Positions 9,361-18,478 are shown, numbered from the stretch's first letter. The stretch is 64,000 nucleotides of DNA from Flaviaesturariibacter aridisoli (GCF_004343705.1 NZ_SKFH01000018.1:1-64000), one strand, 5' to 3'. The notes: generated from the sequence alone by a model not told the origin. Made by a program: numbers and translations.

Positions 9361-10342
9361 ACTTCCTGATCATACTCACGCCGTACTGCAGCGCCAGGAT
9401 GTAGCAAAGGATCACGAAAAACAGCAGCAGCGGCGTCCAGCGGCGCGCGGGGTACAGAAAAGCGCAGGCATGGAAGGCGGCCAGCGGCGTGGCCACGAGC
9501 AGCCAGCCGGTATACAGTCCGTCGTTGTTGAAGAATGGGATACCGAGGGTCAGCAGGAGGTAAAACAGCGCGAGGCTCCAGTTTTTTCGCGCCTGGATCA
9601 GCATCTTCCGCAGGTTGGCCTGCACATAGAAAGAGCCGAGCAGGAAGGGCATCACCAGCAATACGATGGAGCCGAGCAGCAGGTAAGACGGCCGCTTCTG
9701 GATAATGCCGAAGTGCAGCCAGGGCACCAGCGCACGCCAGCTCAGCGTGTCGTAAAGAAACAGCCCCACCCCGTAGAAATACGTGGGAGTGAGCACGCCA
9801 AGCAGGTACAGCAACAGCTCCTGTGCCCGGAAGGGACGCAGTACCATCAGTCCGAGCAGCGCGATGACGCCGAAGAGCAGCGCCGGCGCAAAGAAAAAGC
9901 CGGCAAGTCCCGTCAGTAGCCCGATGTTGAAAATGCGGCCACCGGCCCGTGGGGCGGCATACAGGCGCAGGATGAGGCCGAAGGCCAGCACCAGCAGCGT
10001 GTTGGCGCAGAGCGGCGCCGACAGGCGGCTCCACTCGGGCAACAGCGAGGTGATGAGCAGGTAGGAAAGGGCCGGCAGGAAGGTCTGCCGGCTCATCATG
10101 CGGTACTGGTTCACGAACGAATTCATCGCCAGTGCCGCCACGAAGAGGAGCGTAAAAGCCAGCAATCCCGCCAGCACGGGCGGCGCGCCTTTGAGCTGGG
10201 CGGTAAGCAGCCGGAACATCGGACCGTCGGAGGGAGCGGTCTGCAGGGCTGTGCCGGTAAAGAGGGGCAGCTTCAGCAGCAGCCCCGTAATAAAAAGAAT
10301 CGCGATCGTTCCGGGCGCTTTCTGTTTAAAGAGTGCAATCAC
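9359..10342 (-). CDS. polytopic membrane protein, DUF6427-like
   Basis: This integral membrane protein of 327 residues has about ten hydrophobic segments spread along its whole length and no soluble domain. The pattern (short FKQKAPG start, Asn-Gly loops between helices) fits the uncharacterised Bacteroidota DUF6427 family. That assignment is from memory and needs a profile search. The start codon is GTG, 5 nt after the stop of the upstream exported-protein gene, so the two are probably co-transcribed. No catalytic motif is visible and the function is unknown. Confidence 0.7.
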   Translation of the reverse strand: MIALFKQKAPGTIAILFITGLLLKLPLFTGTALQTAPSDGPMFRLLTAQLKGAPPVLAGLLAFTLLFVAALAMNSFVNQYRMMSRQTFLPALSYLLITSLLPEWSRLSAPLCANTLLVLAFGLILRLYAAPRAGGRIFNIGLLTGLAGFFFAPALLFGVIALLGLMVLRPFRAQELLLYLLGVLTPTYFYGVGLFLYDTLSWRALVPWLHFGIIQKRPSYLLLGSIVLLVMPFLLGSFYVQANLRKMLIQARKNWSLALFYLLLTLGIPFFNNDGLYTGWLLVATPLAAFHACAFLYPARRWTPLLLFFVILCYILALQYGVSMIRK

Positions 10343-10347
10343 TAGGA

Positions 10348-11874
10348 TTATGGATTGGTATAGTCAACTTTTGCAAAGCAAATATAGTTGCGATAGTAAC
10401 AGGGCACAATAAAGGTGCGCGCCGACACCTGCTTGCCGTAACGGGGCAGGAAGTCGAAGTTGCGGTCCAGGTTCTTCAGCGTCGGGTTGCGGGTCATGGC
10501 GCCGTCGGGCGTCAGCACGTAGTCGTTGAGCAACTGCACGCGCTTTTCGTCCTGGTTGAACAGGAAGTGCAGCGCCCCGCCGGTGTTCATCACCTGGTAG
10601 GATATGGCATCGTCGGCGTCGTCGTTGAACTGGTTCTTGTGGATCACCGAGCTCCACTGCAGCTTGCCCGTGGGGTCGAAAGACAGTACCGTGATGTTGT
10701 CGGCGTGGTAGCGCACCGCCTGGTTGCTGTTGTAGCGGTTGCGCCAGTACCAGCTGTTGTAGGGCGAATAGTTGTAATAGCCGTAGTTGCCGAAGCCGTA
10801 GGGCGACCCGTAGAGGTAGTCCCAGCGGTTCCAGTTGTTCAGGCGCGATGTGGTGTAGTAGCTCTCGGCGCCGATAAGAAAGCCGCCGTCTTTCTTGACA
10901 ATGATGTTGCGGATGAAATAGTCGTTGAAGGCCATCCGCGAGTTAGCGTCGCCGCGGGCCTCGCGGCGGATGTCGTCGCCGAGGGCGGTAGCGCTTTCCA
11001 GCACCGGGCGCTTTGTGGCCTTGTCCCACACGTAGAAATAAAAGCCCTCGATATTGCCGCGGCGCTTCGTGTAATAAAAGGAGGTGAGAAAAATCCGCTT
11101 ATTGGGATTGTCGGCTTTGATCTTGATCTCGTCGAGGAAGATCTTGTCTAGCCTGATATCCGATACGTACAGGCTGTCGGAGCCGGCCGCTTTGTAAAAG
11201 AGCGAGGCCTGGCCGATGTTGTCGTCGTTGACGCGGGTAAAGCGGGTGAATACGAGGTCGCCGTCGTTGTCGAGCTGAAACTGGCCCAGGTTATCGTCGC
11301 GCTCCTCCATCGGGATATTGTGCATGCTGCGGCCCAGCTCCCTGAGGCTGCTGTCGAGCAGCACCGTACTCAGGCGGTAGAGGCTTTTGTTGCGCGAGTT
11401 GATCTTAAATACCATCAGGCGCGCTTTGTCCTCGCTGCCGATGACGCTGTAGATCTTATTATTGGTGACGGCATTGATGTGGGCGGTGTCGAGCAGCTGC
11501 GGGTCACCCAGCTTTCGACCCAGCTCGTCTACCTTCACCGATTCGCAATAGACCACGTTCTTCCGCTGGTATTCATAGACAACGAAGGCATGGTCGGGGT
11601 AGTTGAAAAAGTCGACGTTGATGAGGCGGTCTTCGGGCAGGTAGGCCTGCACTTCGGTGGCTACATCCTTCATACCGTTGTCAAAAGCGGTGATGTAGCT
11701 GCGGCCGCGGTTGTTCTTATACACGAGGTAGTTGGCGCCCACCTTGCCGATGACCTCGAAGGTGGTCCGGCGGTTATCGTCGCGGGCGGGCTCGGAATAC
11801 ACGATCTTCTGGGCGCCGGCGGCCAGGGTGAGCAGCAGGGCAGGTACCAGGAACGAATAGCGGGTAAGACGCAT
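10348..11874 (-). CDS. exported protein of unknown function with a Tyr/Asn-rich insert
   Basis: The 508-residue protein has a standard signal peptide (RLTRYSFLVPALLLTLAAGAQ) and no further membrane segment. The body is beta-rich, with repeated short strands ending in Asp/Asn turns (for example DNDGDLVFTRF), which may suggest a propeller-like fold; this is inference. At about residues 360-395 there is an unusual stretch dominated by Tyr, Asn, Gly and Trp, including SPYGFGNYGYYNY. I do not recognise a family. It sits 5 nt upstream of the DUF6427-like gene and is divergent from kup. Confidence 0.75.
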   Translation of the reverse strand: MRLTRYSFLVPALLLTLAAGAQKIVYSEPARDDNRRTTFEVIGKVGANYLVYKNNRGRSYITAFDNGMKDVATEVQAYLPEDRLINVDFFNYPDHAFVVYEYQRKNVVYCESVKVDELGRKLGDPQLLDTAHINAVTNNKIYSVIGSEDKARLMVFKINSRNKSLYRLSTVLLDSSLRELGRSMHNIPMEERDDNLGQFQLDNDGDLVFTRFTRVNDDNIGQASLFYKAAGSDSLYVSDIRLDKIFLDEIKIKADNPNKRIFLTSFYYTKRRGNIEGFYFYVWDKATKRPVLESATALGDDIRREARGDANSRMAFNDYFIRNIIVKKDGGFLIGAESYYTTSRLNNWNRWDYLYGSPYGFGNYGYYNYSPYNSWYWRNRYNSNQAVRYHADNITVLSFDPTGKLQWSSVIHKNQFNDDADDAISYQVMNTGGALHFLFNQDEKRVQLLNDYVLTPDGAMTRNPTLKNLDRNFDFLPRYGKQVSARTFIVPCYYRNYICFAKVDYTNP

Positions 11875-12036
11875 GGGACTCGTGGGTTTTCAGGCTAAAA
11901 TTAGGGGTTCCGCCCCTTTAAACGGGGTTAAACTTCGGCTTATTGCCGGCCGCGGAGAACAGCACCGTTTTTTCTGTGGGGATGTGGTCTTTCCGCTACC
12001 TTTATGCGCTAAAGACACTCACAACCGGCTCATCAA

Positions 12037-14043
12037 ATGCCTTCACAACATAACAGCAAGGCGACCCTCGGGGGTCTGCTCATCGCACTCGGGATCATTT
12101 ACGGCGACATCGGCACCTCCCCGCTTTACGTACTCAACGCCATCACCCGCGACCGCGTCATTACCGAAGGCCTCATCGTCGGAGCGCTTTCGCTGATCAT
12201 CTGGACGCTCACGCTTCAAACCACCATCAAGTACGTCATTCTTACCCTGCGGGCCGACAACCGCGGGGAAGGCGGCATCTTCTCGCTCTTCGCACTGGTG
12301 CGGCGGCGGAAGCGCTGGCTCGTGGCCCCGGCCATGATCGGTGGCGCGGCGCTCCTCGCCGACGGCATGATCACGCCCCCGGTGACCGTTACATCGGCCA
12401 TCGAAGGTCTCCGGCAGATCCCCACGTTCCACCACATCAGCCAGTGGACGGTGATCTATATCGTCATCGGCATCCTGTCGGCGATGTTTTTCCTCCAGCA
12501 ATTCGGATCGGCGCTCATCGGCCGCTTTTTCGGCCCGGTGATGATGGTGTGGTTCCTCATGCTGGCGGTGTTCGGCGTGTACCACCTGTCCGACTACCTG
12601 CCCATTTTTAAAGCCTTCAACCCCTATTACGGCTTCAAGCTCCTGGCCTCGCACAGCAACGGCTTCTTTATACTCGGCGGGGTTTTCCTGTGTACCACCG
12701 GGGCCGAGGCGCTCTACTCCGACCTGGGGCACTGCGGCAAATGGAACATCCGGTACTCCTGGATCTTCGTCAAGTGCTGCCTGATCCTGAATTACCTCGG
12801 ACAGGGCGCCTGGCTGCTCACGGCCCGCTACAAGGTGCCCGGCACCAACGAGCTGGTACCCATCCTGGGCCACAAGGTGACGCCCCAGATGATCGAGGGC
12901 GGCTTCAACCCTTTCTTCGGCCTCATGCCCGAATGGTTCCTGTACTTTGGCATCACCATCGCTACGGCGGCGGCCATCATCGCCTCGCAGGCCCTCATAT
13001 CGGGCTCCTATACGTTGATTTCCGAAGCGATGCGCCTCAACCTCTGGCCCAAGCTGCAGATCAAGTACCCCACCGAGGAGCGCGGGCAGGTATATATCGG
13101 CGGCGTCAACCTGATGTTGTTCGTGGGCTGCGTGGGCATCGAGCTGTATTTCAAAAAATCCTCCGCCATGGAAGCGGCCTACGGCCTGGCCATCACGCTC
13201 TGCATGATCGCCACGTCCATGCTCTTTGCCAATTACCTCGTGCTGCGGCGCGTCAAACCGGCCTTCATTTACCTGTACCTGTCGGTGTACCTCACCATCG
13301 AGTTCGGCTTCCTGTTCGCCAATGCCGACAAATTCCCGCACGGCGGCTTCGTGACGCTGATCGTGGGCGGCTTCCTGTTCTTTGTGATGTACGACTGGTT
13401 CAAGGCCCGCAAGATCAAGAACCGCTACGTAGAATTCGTGCGCCTCGATGACTACATCCCGAAAATCCAGGAGCTGAGCAACGACCGGTCGGTGCCGAAG
13501 TTCTCCACCCACCTCGTATACCTCACCTCGGCCGACAACCCGCGCGAGATCGAGCACAAGATCATTTACTCCATCCTCAACCGGAAGCCGAAGCGCGCCG
13601 ACATCTACTGGTTCGTGCACGTAGACACGCTCGACGATCCGTATACGATGGAATACAAGGTGGACCATATCATTCCCAACGATATCATCCGCGTGGAATT
13701 CCGCCTCGGCTTCCGCGTGGAACCGCGCATCAACCTGATGTTCCGCAAAGTGGTAGAAGACCTCGTGAAGAACCGCGAGGTGAACATCACCAGCCGCTAC
13801 GAAAGCCTCGAGCGCAGTAAGGTGGTGGGCGACTTCCAGTTCATCGTGATGGAAAAATACCTGAGCCAGGACAATGAGCTGCCGCTTTTTGAGCGGGTGC
13901 TGATGAAGTTCCACTTCTGGTTGAAGGAAGCTTCCCTCTCCGAAGAACGCGGCTTCGGCCTCGACGTCAGCAATGTGACCGTGGAGAAGTTCCCGCTCAT
14001 CGTGGCCCCCGTGACGAACCTGAAGCTGCGAAGGGTGGAATAG
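12037..14043 (+). CDS. kup: KUP-family potassium uptake transporter
   Basis: The 668-residue protein imports K+, probably by proton symport, across the inner membrane. The N-terminal signature GIIYGDIGTSPLYVL and the GGEGGIFSLFAL-like segment (here NRGEGGIFSLFAL) are typical of KUP/HAK/KT transporters. About 12 membrane helices cover the first ~440 residues, followed by a soluble C-terminal domain. The length is in the usual range. The gene stands alone and ends in front of a hairpin that also faces the convergent LD-carboxypeptidase pair. A TACCTTTA box at 11997 is a weak promoter candidate. Confidence 0.95.
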   Translation: MPSQHNSKATLGGLLIALGIIYGDIGTSPLYVLNAITRDRVITEGLIVGALSLIIWTLTLQTTIKYVILTLRADNRGEGGIFSLFALVRRRKRWLVAPAMIGGAALLADGMITPPVTVTSAIEGLRQIPTFHHISQWTVIYIVIGILSAMFFLQQFGSALIGRFFGPVMMVWFLMLAVFGVYHLSDYLPIFKAFNPYYGFKLLASHSNGFFILGGVFLCTTGAEALYSDLGHCGKWNIRYSWIFVKCCLILNYLGQGAWLLTARYKVPGTNELVPILGHKVTPQMIEGGFNPFFGLMPEWFLYFGITIATAAAIIASQALISGSYTLISEAMRLNLWPKLQIKYPTEERGQVYIGGVNLMLFVGCVGIELYFKKSSAMEAAYGLAITLCMIATSMLFANYLVLRRVKPAFIYLYLSVYLTIEFGFLFANADKFPHGGFVTLIVGGFLFFVMYDWFKARKIKNRYVEFVRLDDYIPKIQELSNDRSVPKFSTHLVYLTSADNPREIEHKIIYSILNRKPKRADIYWFVHVDTLDDPYTMEYKVDHIIPNDIIRVEFRLGFRVEPRINLMFRKVVEDLVKNREVNITSRYESLERSKVVGDFQFIVMEKYLSQDNELPLFERVLMKFHFWLKEASLSEERGFGLDVSNVTVEKFPLIVAPVTNLKLRRVE

Positions 14044-14086
14044 GCCGCACGCAGATAACGAAGATGAGTAATTCAAAATAGTGAAA

Positions 14087-14148
14087 GCCATCGCATTGCG
14101 ATGGCATTTACATTACCTGCGCGATCCGCGCTATCTGCGGGTCACTTC
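14087..14148 (-). repeat. hairpin-bearing intergenic element (GCAGAT head plus GCCATCGCA stem)
   Basis: On the minus strand it runs from a head CCGCAGATAGCGC, near the LD-carboxypeptidase end, to a perfect 9-bp hairpin (GCCATCGCA/TGCGATGGC, 14087-14105) near kup. The same head-then-hairpin order is found on the plus strand at 18401-18459. The hairpin may also serve as a shared transcription end for the two convergent genes. Confidence 0.55.
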
Positions 14149-15062
14149 TTTATGCGCTCCTCCAGCCGCACTTCCTCGCGCTCCACGCGCAGCGCATGCA
14201 ACACACCGTGCTTCAGCGCTACGTTATCGGCGCCGTGCGACACGGGAAAATCGTAGCACACCGGGTATTCGTACCCCGAGACGGCATCGCGGATGATTTC
14301 ATAAACGTCCTTACCGAAGGGCCGCGGTGTGTCTTTAAGGTCGGTGAAGCCCCCCACCACGAGGCCCGCGAGGCGGGCCAGCTTGCCGCTGCGCTTCAGC
14401 TGCTGCAGCATGCGGTCCACGTTGTACAGGTATTCGCCCACGTCTTCCAGGAACAGGATGGTCTTTTTGGTTTTCAGCTCCGAGGGCGTGCCGATGCAGT
14501 GCGCCAGCAGCGTGAGGTTGCCGCCCACGAGTGCGCCCTTCGCATGTCCCACCCGGTTGTAGGGATGGGCGGCGACGGTGTACGAGGAAGGCTCGCCCGC
14601 CAGCGCGGCCTGGAGCGTGGCCAGCGAGGCGTGGCCGGGGCCGTCGGGATTGAAGGCCGCGGCCATGGGGGCATGCAGACCGGCGATGCCGTACTCCTGC
14701 CACAACTGGCTGTGCAGCACCGTGATGTCGCTGAACCCGATGATCCACTTCGGATGCTTGCGCAGGGCCTGGAAATCGAGCTGGTCGATTATGCGGCTGA
14801 TGCCGTAACCGCCGCGGGCGCAGAGGATGGCCTCCACCGACGGGTCGTCGAGGAAACGTTGCAGGTCGATGCGGCGCTCGTGGTCGGCATCGGAAAAGTA
14901 GTTGCTTGACTGGCTGTGGGTCGTGTCGCCCAGCTTCACGGTGTACCCCCACTCCTGCAGGGTGTCGATGCAGGCGCTCATTTGCTCGAGAGCCATGAAG
15001 CCCGAAGGGGCGGTGATGCCGATGGTAGCGCCTTTGGTCAGTGGTGGCGGGATCTTGCTCAT
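14142..15062 (-). CDS. LD-carboxypeptidase (peptidase S66), cytoplasmic paralogue
   Basis: The 306-residue serine peptidase belongs to the LdcA/MccF family, which removes the terminal D-Ala of murein tetrapeptides during wall recycling or cleaves related peptides. The nucleophile Ser lies in IIGFSDITVL, the Glu in LEDVGEYLYNVDRML and the His in PVSHGADNVAL, giving the family's Ser-Glu-His triad. No signal peptide is visible, so it probably acts in the cytosol. The start at 15062 overlaps the stop of the upstream paralogue as ATGA, which suggests translational coupling. It could instead act on a peptide antibiotic, as MccF does. Confidence 0.88.
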   Translation of the reverse strand: MSKIPPPLTKGATIGITAPSGFMALEQMSACIDTLQEWGYTVKLGDTTHSQSSNYFSDADHERRIDLQRFLDDPSVEAILCARGGYGISRIIDQLDFQALRKHPKWIIGFSDITVLHSQLWQEYGIAGLHAPMAAAFNPDGPGHASLATLQAALAGEPSSYTVAAHPYNRVGHAKGALVGGNLTLLAHCIGTPSELKTKKTILFLEDVGEYLYNVDRMLQQLKRSGKLARLAGLVVGGFTDLKDTPRPFGKDVYEIIRDAVSGYEYPVCYDFPVSHGADNVALKHGVLHALRVEREEVRLEERIKK

Positions 15063-16087
15063 AATGAATCGGTAAGGGTGGTGCCCGCGGCGTCGACCGT
15101 CAGGCGGTGGCGCAGGCCGCACCGGAGTGCGAAATTAGCACGTTGGTGACCAACGGGAAAATTAAACCCGACCGGGTAGTCCACCGGACCGATCCGCTGC
15201 AGTACGATATCGTACAGGTCGCGGCCGAATTCTTCGCCCGGGTCGTCGGGCTTCATCCGGAATCCGCCCACGATCAGCCCTCCCAGCCCGCACAGCTTCC
15301 CGCTGCGGTGCAGGTTTTGGAACATCCGGTCTACGCTGTAGGGATACTCGCCCGTGTCTTCCACGAAGAGGATCTTTCCCTTGGTGTCGATGTCGGAGGG
15401 CGTGCCCGCCAGGTTTTCCAACGTGCGCAGGTTGCCGCCCACCAGGACGCCGGCAGCCGTTCCGGGACGATTGCGCTCAAAGGCCGGAACGCGGTACGAG
15501 AGCGGCTTCCCGGCGAGGGCATCGCGAATGGACAGCACGGTGTCGCGCTGCACCGGTTCGGCGGCGGCCCAATCGTCCGGGAAGGAGTTGCACATCTTTG
15601 AATGGATCGTGGCGATGCGGCACTGGCGGTGAATATGGCTGTGCAGCACCGTGATGTCGCTGAAGCCGATGACCCACTTCGGGTGACGTTTGAAGCCCGA
15701 CCAGCTGAGGCCGTCCACGATCCGCACGGCGCCATAGCCGCCACGGGCGCAGAGGATGGCGTTCACCGATGGATCGTCGAGCAGTTGCTGCAGGTCGAGG
15801 CAACGCTCGTCGTCGGTGCCGCCGAAGGAAAAGTCTTTTTTGCCGATGCTGCTGCCGAGCCGCACGCGGTAGCCCCAGGAGCGGATTTGCTGCAGCGCGG
15901 GTTGCAGCTCGACTTCGGTGATGGCGCCCGCCGGCGAGGTAATGGCGATGGTATCGCCGGGCTTCAGGAAAGGCGGGCGGCGGACCGGGGCCTCTTCCTC
16001 ATCGGGAACGAAAGCGGCAGCCGCTCTGGGGCCGACGCTGCCGGCGAGCAGGGTACCGAGGGTGGCGAGAAAGGACTTACGTTGCAT
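15059..16087 (-). CDS. LD-carboxypeptidase (peptidase S66), exported paralogue
   Basis: The 342-residue paralogue of the downstream gene has an N-terminal export signal with a Tat-like start (QRKSFLATLG, lacking the full twin Arg) followed by Ala-rich residues. The triad is intact: Ser in VIGFSDITVL, Glu in FVEDTGEYPYSVDRM and His in PVGHQRANFAL. It probably trims peptides in the periplasm while its partner acts in the cytosol. The two genes overlap by 4 nt and form an operon. A TAAATTG near-match to the promoter box lies 5 nt before the ATG. Confidence 0.88.
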   Translation of the reverse strand: MQRKSFLATLGTLLAGSVGPRAAAAFVPDEEEAPVRRPPFLKPGDTIAITSPAGAITEVELQPALQQIRSWGYRVRLGSSIGKKDFSFGGTDDERCLDLQQLLDDPSVNAILCARGGYGAVRIVDGLSWSGFKRHPKWVIGFSDITVLHSHIHRQCRIATIHSKMCNSFPDDWAAAEPVQRDTVLSIRDALAGKPLSYRVPAFERNRPGTAAGVLVGGNLRTLENLAGTPSDIDTKGKILFVEDTGEYPYSVDRMFQNLHRSGKLCGLGGLIVGGFRMKPDDPGEEFGRDLYDIVLQRIGPVDYPVGFNFPVGHQRANFALRCGLRHRLTVDAAGTTLTDSL

Positions 16088-16149
16088 CGGCTCAATTTAC
16101 GGCAATGCGACCGAAGGGCTCCTTCCGCCCGCAGGCCTTCACCAATCCT

Positions 16150-16176
16150 CAAAACCTTCAAAACCTTCAAAACCTC
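16150..16176. repeat. 9-nt periodic array (CAAAACCTT x3)
   Basis: Three consecutive 9-mers, CAAAACCTT, CAAAACCTT and CAAAACCTC, lie directly upstream of the metG promoter box. Confidence 0.7.
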
Positions 16177-16184
16177 CCTAAACG

Positions 16185-16192
16185 TACATTTG
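16185..16192 (+). promoter_or_regulatory. -7 promoter element TACATTTG of metG
   Basis: An exact TAnnTTTG match lies 5 nt (TCGCG) before the metG ATG at 16198. It supports that start over the in-frame ATG at 16105 and predicts a leaderless or nearly leaderless transcript. Confidence 0.6.
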
Positions 16193-16197
16193 TCGCG

Positions 16198-18399
16198 ATG
16201 ACAACTCCCAAGCGCTACTTAATTACCTCTGCCCTCCCCTACGCCAATGGACACAAGCACATCGGCCACCTGGCGGGCGCCTATATTCCCGCAGATATTT
16301 ACGTACGCTACCTGCGCGCACAGGGCCGCGACGTGGTGTTCGTGTGCGGCTCCGACGAGCACGGCACCGCCATTCCCATCCAGGCCATGAAGGAGGGCAC
16401 CACGCCCCAGGCCATCATCGACAAATACCACGCGATCATGAAGGAGAACTTTGACGACCTCTCGGTCTCCTTCGATGTATACGACCGCACCTCCGCACCG
16501 GTGCACCACGAAACGGCCTCCGAATTCTTTACCTACCTCAACGACCGCGGCGAGCTGATCGTAAAGGAAAGCGAGCAGTACTACGACGAGGCCACGGCCA
16601 CCTTCCTCGCCGACCGCTACATCAAGGGCACCTGCCCCAACTGCGGCTTTACCGGCGCCTACGGCGACCAGTGCGAGAAGTGCGGCACCGCCCTCAGCCC
16701 CGACGAACTGATCAACCCCGTAAGCACGCTATCCGGCAACCCGCCGGTGAAGCGCGCCACCAAACACTGGTACCTGCCCCTCGACAAATACGAAGGCTGG
16801 CTCCGCGAATACATTCTTGAAGGACATAAAGACGACTGGCGCGCCTCCGTGCTCGGGCAGTGCAAAAGCTGGATCGATGCCGGCCTGCAACCCCGCGCCG
16901 TTACCCGCGACCTCGATTGGGGCGTCAAGGTGCCGCTCGCCGACGCCGAAGGGAAAGTATTGTATGTATGGTTCGATGCGCCCATCGGCTACATCTCCGC
17001 CACCAAAACCTGGGCGCAGCGCGAAGGCAAGGACTGGAAACCCTACTGGCAGGATAAGGACACCAAGCTGGTGCACTTCATCGGCAAAGACAACATCGTG
17101 TTCCACTGCATCATCTTTCCGCTGATGCTGAAGCTGCACGACTACATCGTTCCCGATAACGTGCCGGCCAACGAGTTTCTCAACCTCGAAGGCGACAAGA
17201 TGAGCACCTCGCGCGCCTGGAAGCTCGATATGCAGGATTACATCGACGACTTCATCAAGAAGGCGAACGGCGGCCCCGCGCTGGCCGACTGCCTGCGGTA
17301 TTACCTGACGAGCATCGCCCCCGAAACGAAAGACAGCGACTTTACCTGGAAGGGCTTCCAGGACGCCGTCAACGGCGAGCTGCTGAACAAGTTCGGCAAC
17401 TTCCTCAACCGCACGCTGGTGCTGATGCACAAGCTCACGGGCGGAAAGGTGCCGAAGTGGCACGCCGATATCGTTACAGAACGGGACAACAACCTCATTA
17501 AAGAAATCCAGAATTCGAAAGCAAAAGTGGAACACCTGCTCGAGGAATACAAGTTCCGCGATGCGCTGAGCGAAGTGATCGCGCTGTCGTCGCTGGGCAA
17601 CGTGTACCTGCAGGAATGCGCCCCCTGGTCGGTGGCCAAAAAGCTGGCCGAAGGCGGCTCCGTGGCCGAGACCGCGCAGAAGGAGATCGACAACTGCCTC
17701 CACCTGTCGTTGCAACTGAGCGCCAACCTGGCCATCCTCATCAACCCCTTCCTGCCCAATACGGCCAGGAAGATGTGCCACCTGATGAAGGTCGTGGACG
17801 GCATGCTGGAGTGGAAGAACGCCGGCTCGCTGAAGCTGCTCTCGGTGGGCTATTCGCTCCGCGCGCCCGAGCTGCTTTTCCGCAAGATCGAGGACGAGGA
17901 AGTGGCGTACCAGGTGGAAAAGCTAAAGGCGGGCATGGAGGCGTCGAAGGCGGCGCAAGAGGCAGCGATCGTGAGCCGTGAGGCGTCAGGCGTGAGCGAT
18001 GCTTCGGACATCGGCGCTTCGACTGCGCTCAGCGTGACAAGTGCAGCAACAACGACCGTAGCAGAAACCAAATCTGAAATCGTCTATGACGACTTCGCCA
18101 AAATAGACCTGCGCATCGGCACCGTGACGGCCTGCGAAAAAGTGCCCAAGGCCGACAAGCTGCTGCAGCTGACCGTGGATATGGGCAGCGAGGTGCGTAC
18201 GATCGTATCGGGCATCGCACAGCACTTTTCGGTGGAGGAGATGATCGGCAAACAGGTACTGGTGGTGGCCAACCTCGCGCCCCGCAAGATGCGCGGCATC
18301 GAAAGCCAGGGCATGATCCTGACGGCCGAACAGCCCGACGGACGATTGATCCTAGTGGGTCCGAACGACCGCACGGAGCCGGGATCGGGTGTGCGTTAA
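16198..18399 (+). CDS. metG: methionyl-tRNA synthetase
   Basis: The 733-residue class-I synthetase charges tRNA-Met. HIGH is at residues 21-24 and KMSTS at about 334-338. A zinc knuckle of two Cys pairs (TCPNCGF and QCEKCGT) sits near residues 145-165. The helical anticodon domain is followed by a linker (about 583-629) and a C-terminal tRNA-binding domain of the Trbp111/EMAP type (KIDLRIGTVTACEKVPKADK). The start is fixed by the conserved TPKRYLITSALPYANG and by the promoter box. Oddly, the linker DNA at 17971-18040 is built from intergenic-type repeat sequence in frame. Confidence 0.97.
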   Translation: MTTPKRYLITSALPYANGHKHIGHLAGAYIPADIYVRYLRAQGRDVVFVCGSDEHGTAIPIQAMKEGTTPQAIIDKYHAIMKENFDDLSVSFDVYDRTSAPVHHETASEFFTYLNDRGELIVKESEQYYDEATATFLADRYIKGTCPNCGFTGAYGDQCEKCGTALSPDELINPVSTLSGNPPVKRATKHWYLPLDKYEGWLREYILEGHKDDWRASVLGQCKSWIDAGLQPRAVTRDLDWGVKVPLADAEGKVLYVWFDAPIGYISATKTWAQREGKDWKPYWQDKDTKLVHFIGKDNIVFHCIIFPLMLKLHDYIVPDNVPANEFLNLEGDKMSTSRAWKLDMQDYIDDFIKKANGGPALADCLRYYLTSIAPETKDSDFTWKGFQDAVNGELLNKFGNFLNRTLVLMHKLTGGKVPKWHADIVTERDNNLIKEIQNSKAKVEHLLEEYKFRDALSEVIALSSLGNVYLQECAPWSVAKKLAEGGSVAETAQKEIDNCLHLSLQLSANLAILINPFLPNTARKMCHLMKVVDGMLEWKNAGSLKLLSVGYSLRAPELLFRKIEDEEVAYQVEKLKAGMEASKAAQEAAIVSREASGVSDASDIGASTALSVTSAATTTVAETKSEIVYDDFAKIDLRIGTVTACEKVPKADKLLQLTVDMGSEVRTIVSGIAQHFSVEEMIGKQVLVVANLAPRKMRGIESQGMILTAEQPDGRLILVGPNDRTEPGSGVR
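17971..18040 (+). repeat. intergenic-type repeats inside the metG linker
   Basis: Four heptads (GTGAGCC, GTGAGGC, GTCAGGC, GTGAGCG; 17971-17998) are followed by CTTCGACTGCGCTCAGCGTG at 18017-18036. Heptad arrays elsewhere in the window are intergenic. Here they encode about 23 residues of the flexible linker between the anticodon and tRNA-binding domains. Confidence 0.6.
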
Positions 18400-18400
18400 G

Positions 18401-18459
18401 CCGCCCGCAGATCGCGCAGATAACATTGCCAAAGGCGTCGCAAATGCGACGCCTTTGGC
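18401..18459 (+). repeat. hairpin-bearing intergenic element with 15-bp stem
   Basis: A head containing CCGCAGATCGCGCAGATAAC is followed by a perfect 15-bp stem GCCAAAGGCGTCGCA/TGCGACGCCTTTGGC with a 2-nt loop (18428-18459). The stem is close to that at 45635-45664, and head plus stem resemble the minus-strand copy at 14087-14148. No T-tract follows, so a simple intrinsic terminator is less likely. Confidence 0.65.
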
Positions 18460-18478
18460 GTCATTGCGAGCGCAGCAA

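Noticed and set aside
10379-10386. TATATTTG as a promoter for the DUF6427-like gene
   Set aside because: It lies within the final codons of the upstream gene, and the two genes are only 5 nt apart, so co-transcription explains expression; the match is probably chance.
12043-14091. 682-codon minus-strand frame opposite kup
   Set aside because: It covers kup almost exactly on the other strand and has His/Glu/Val-rich composition without domains; kup itself is unmistakable.
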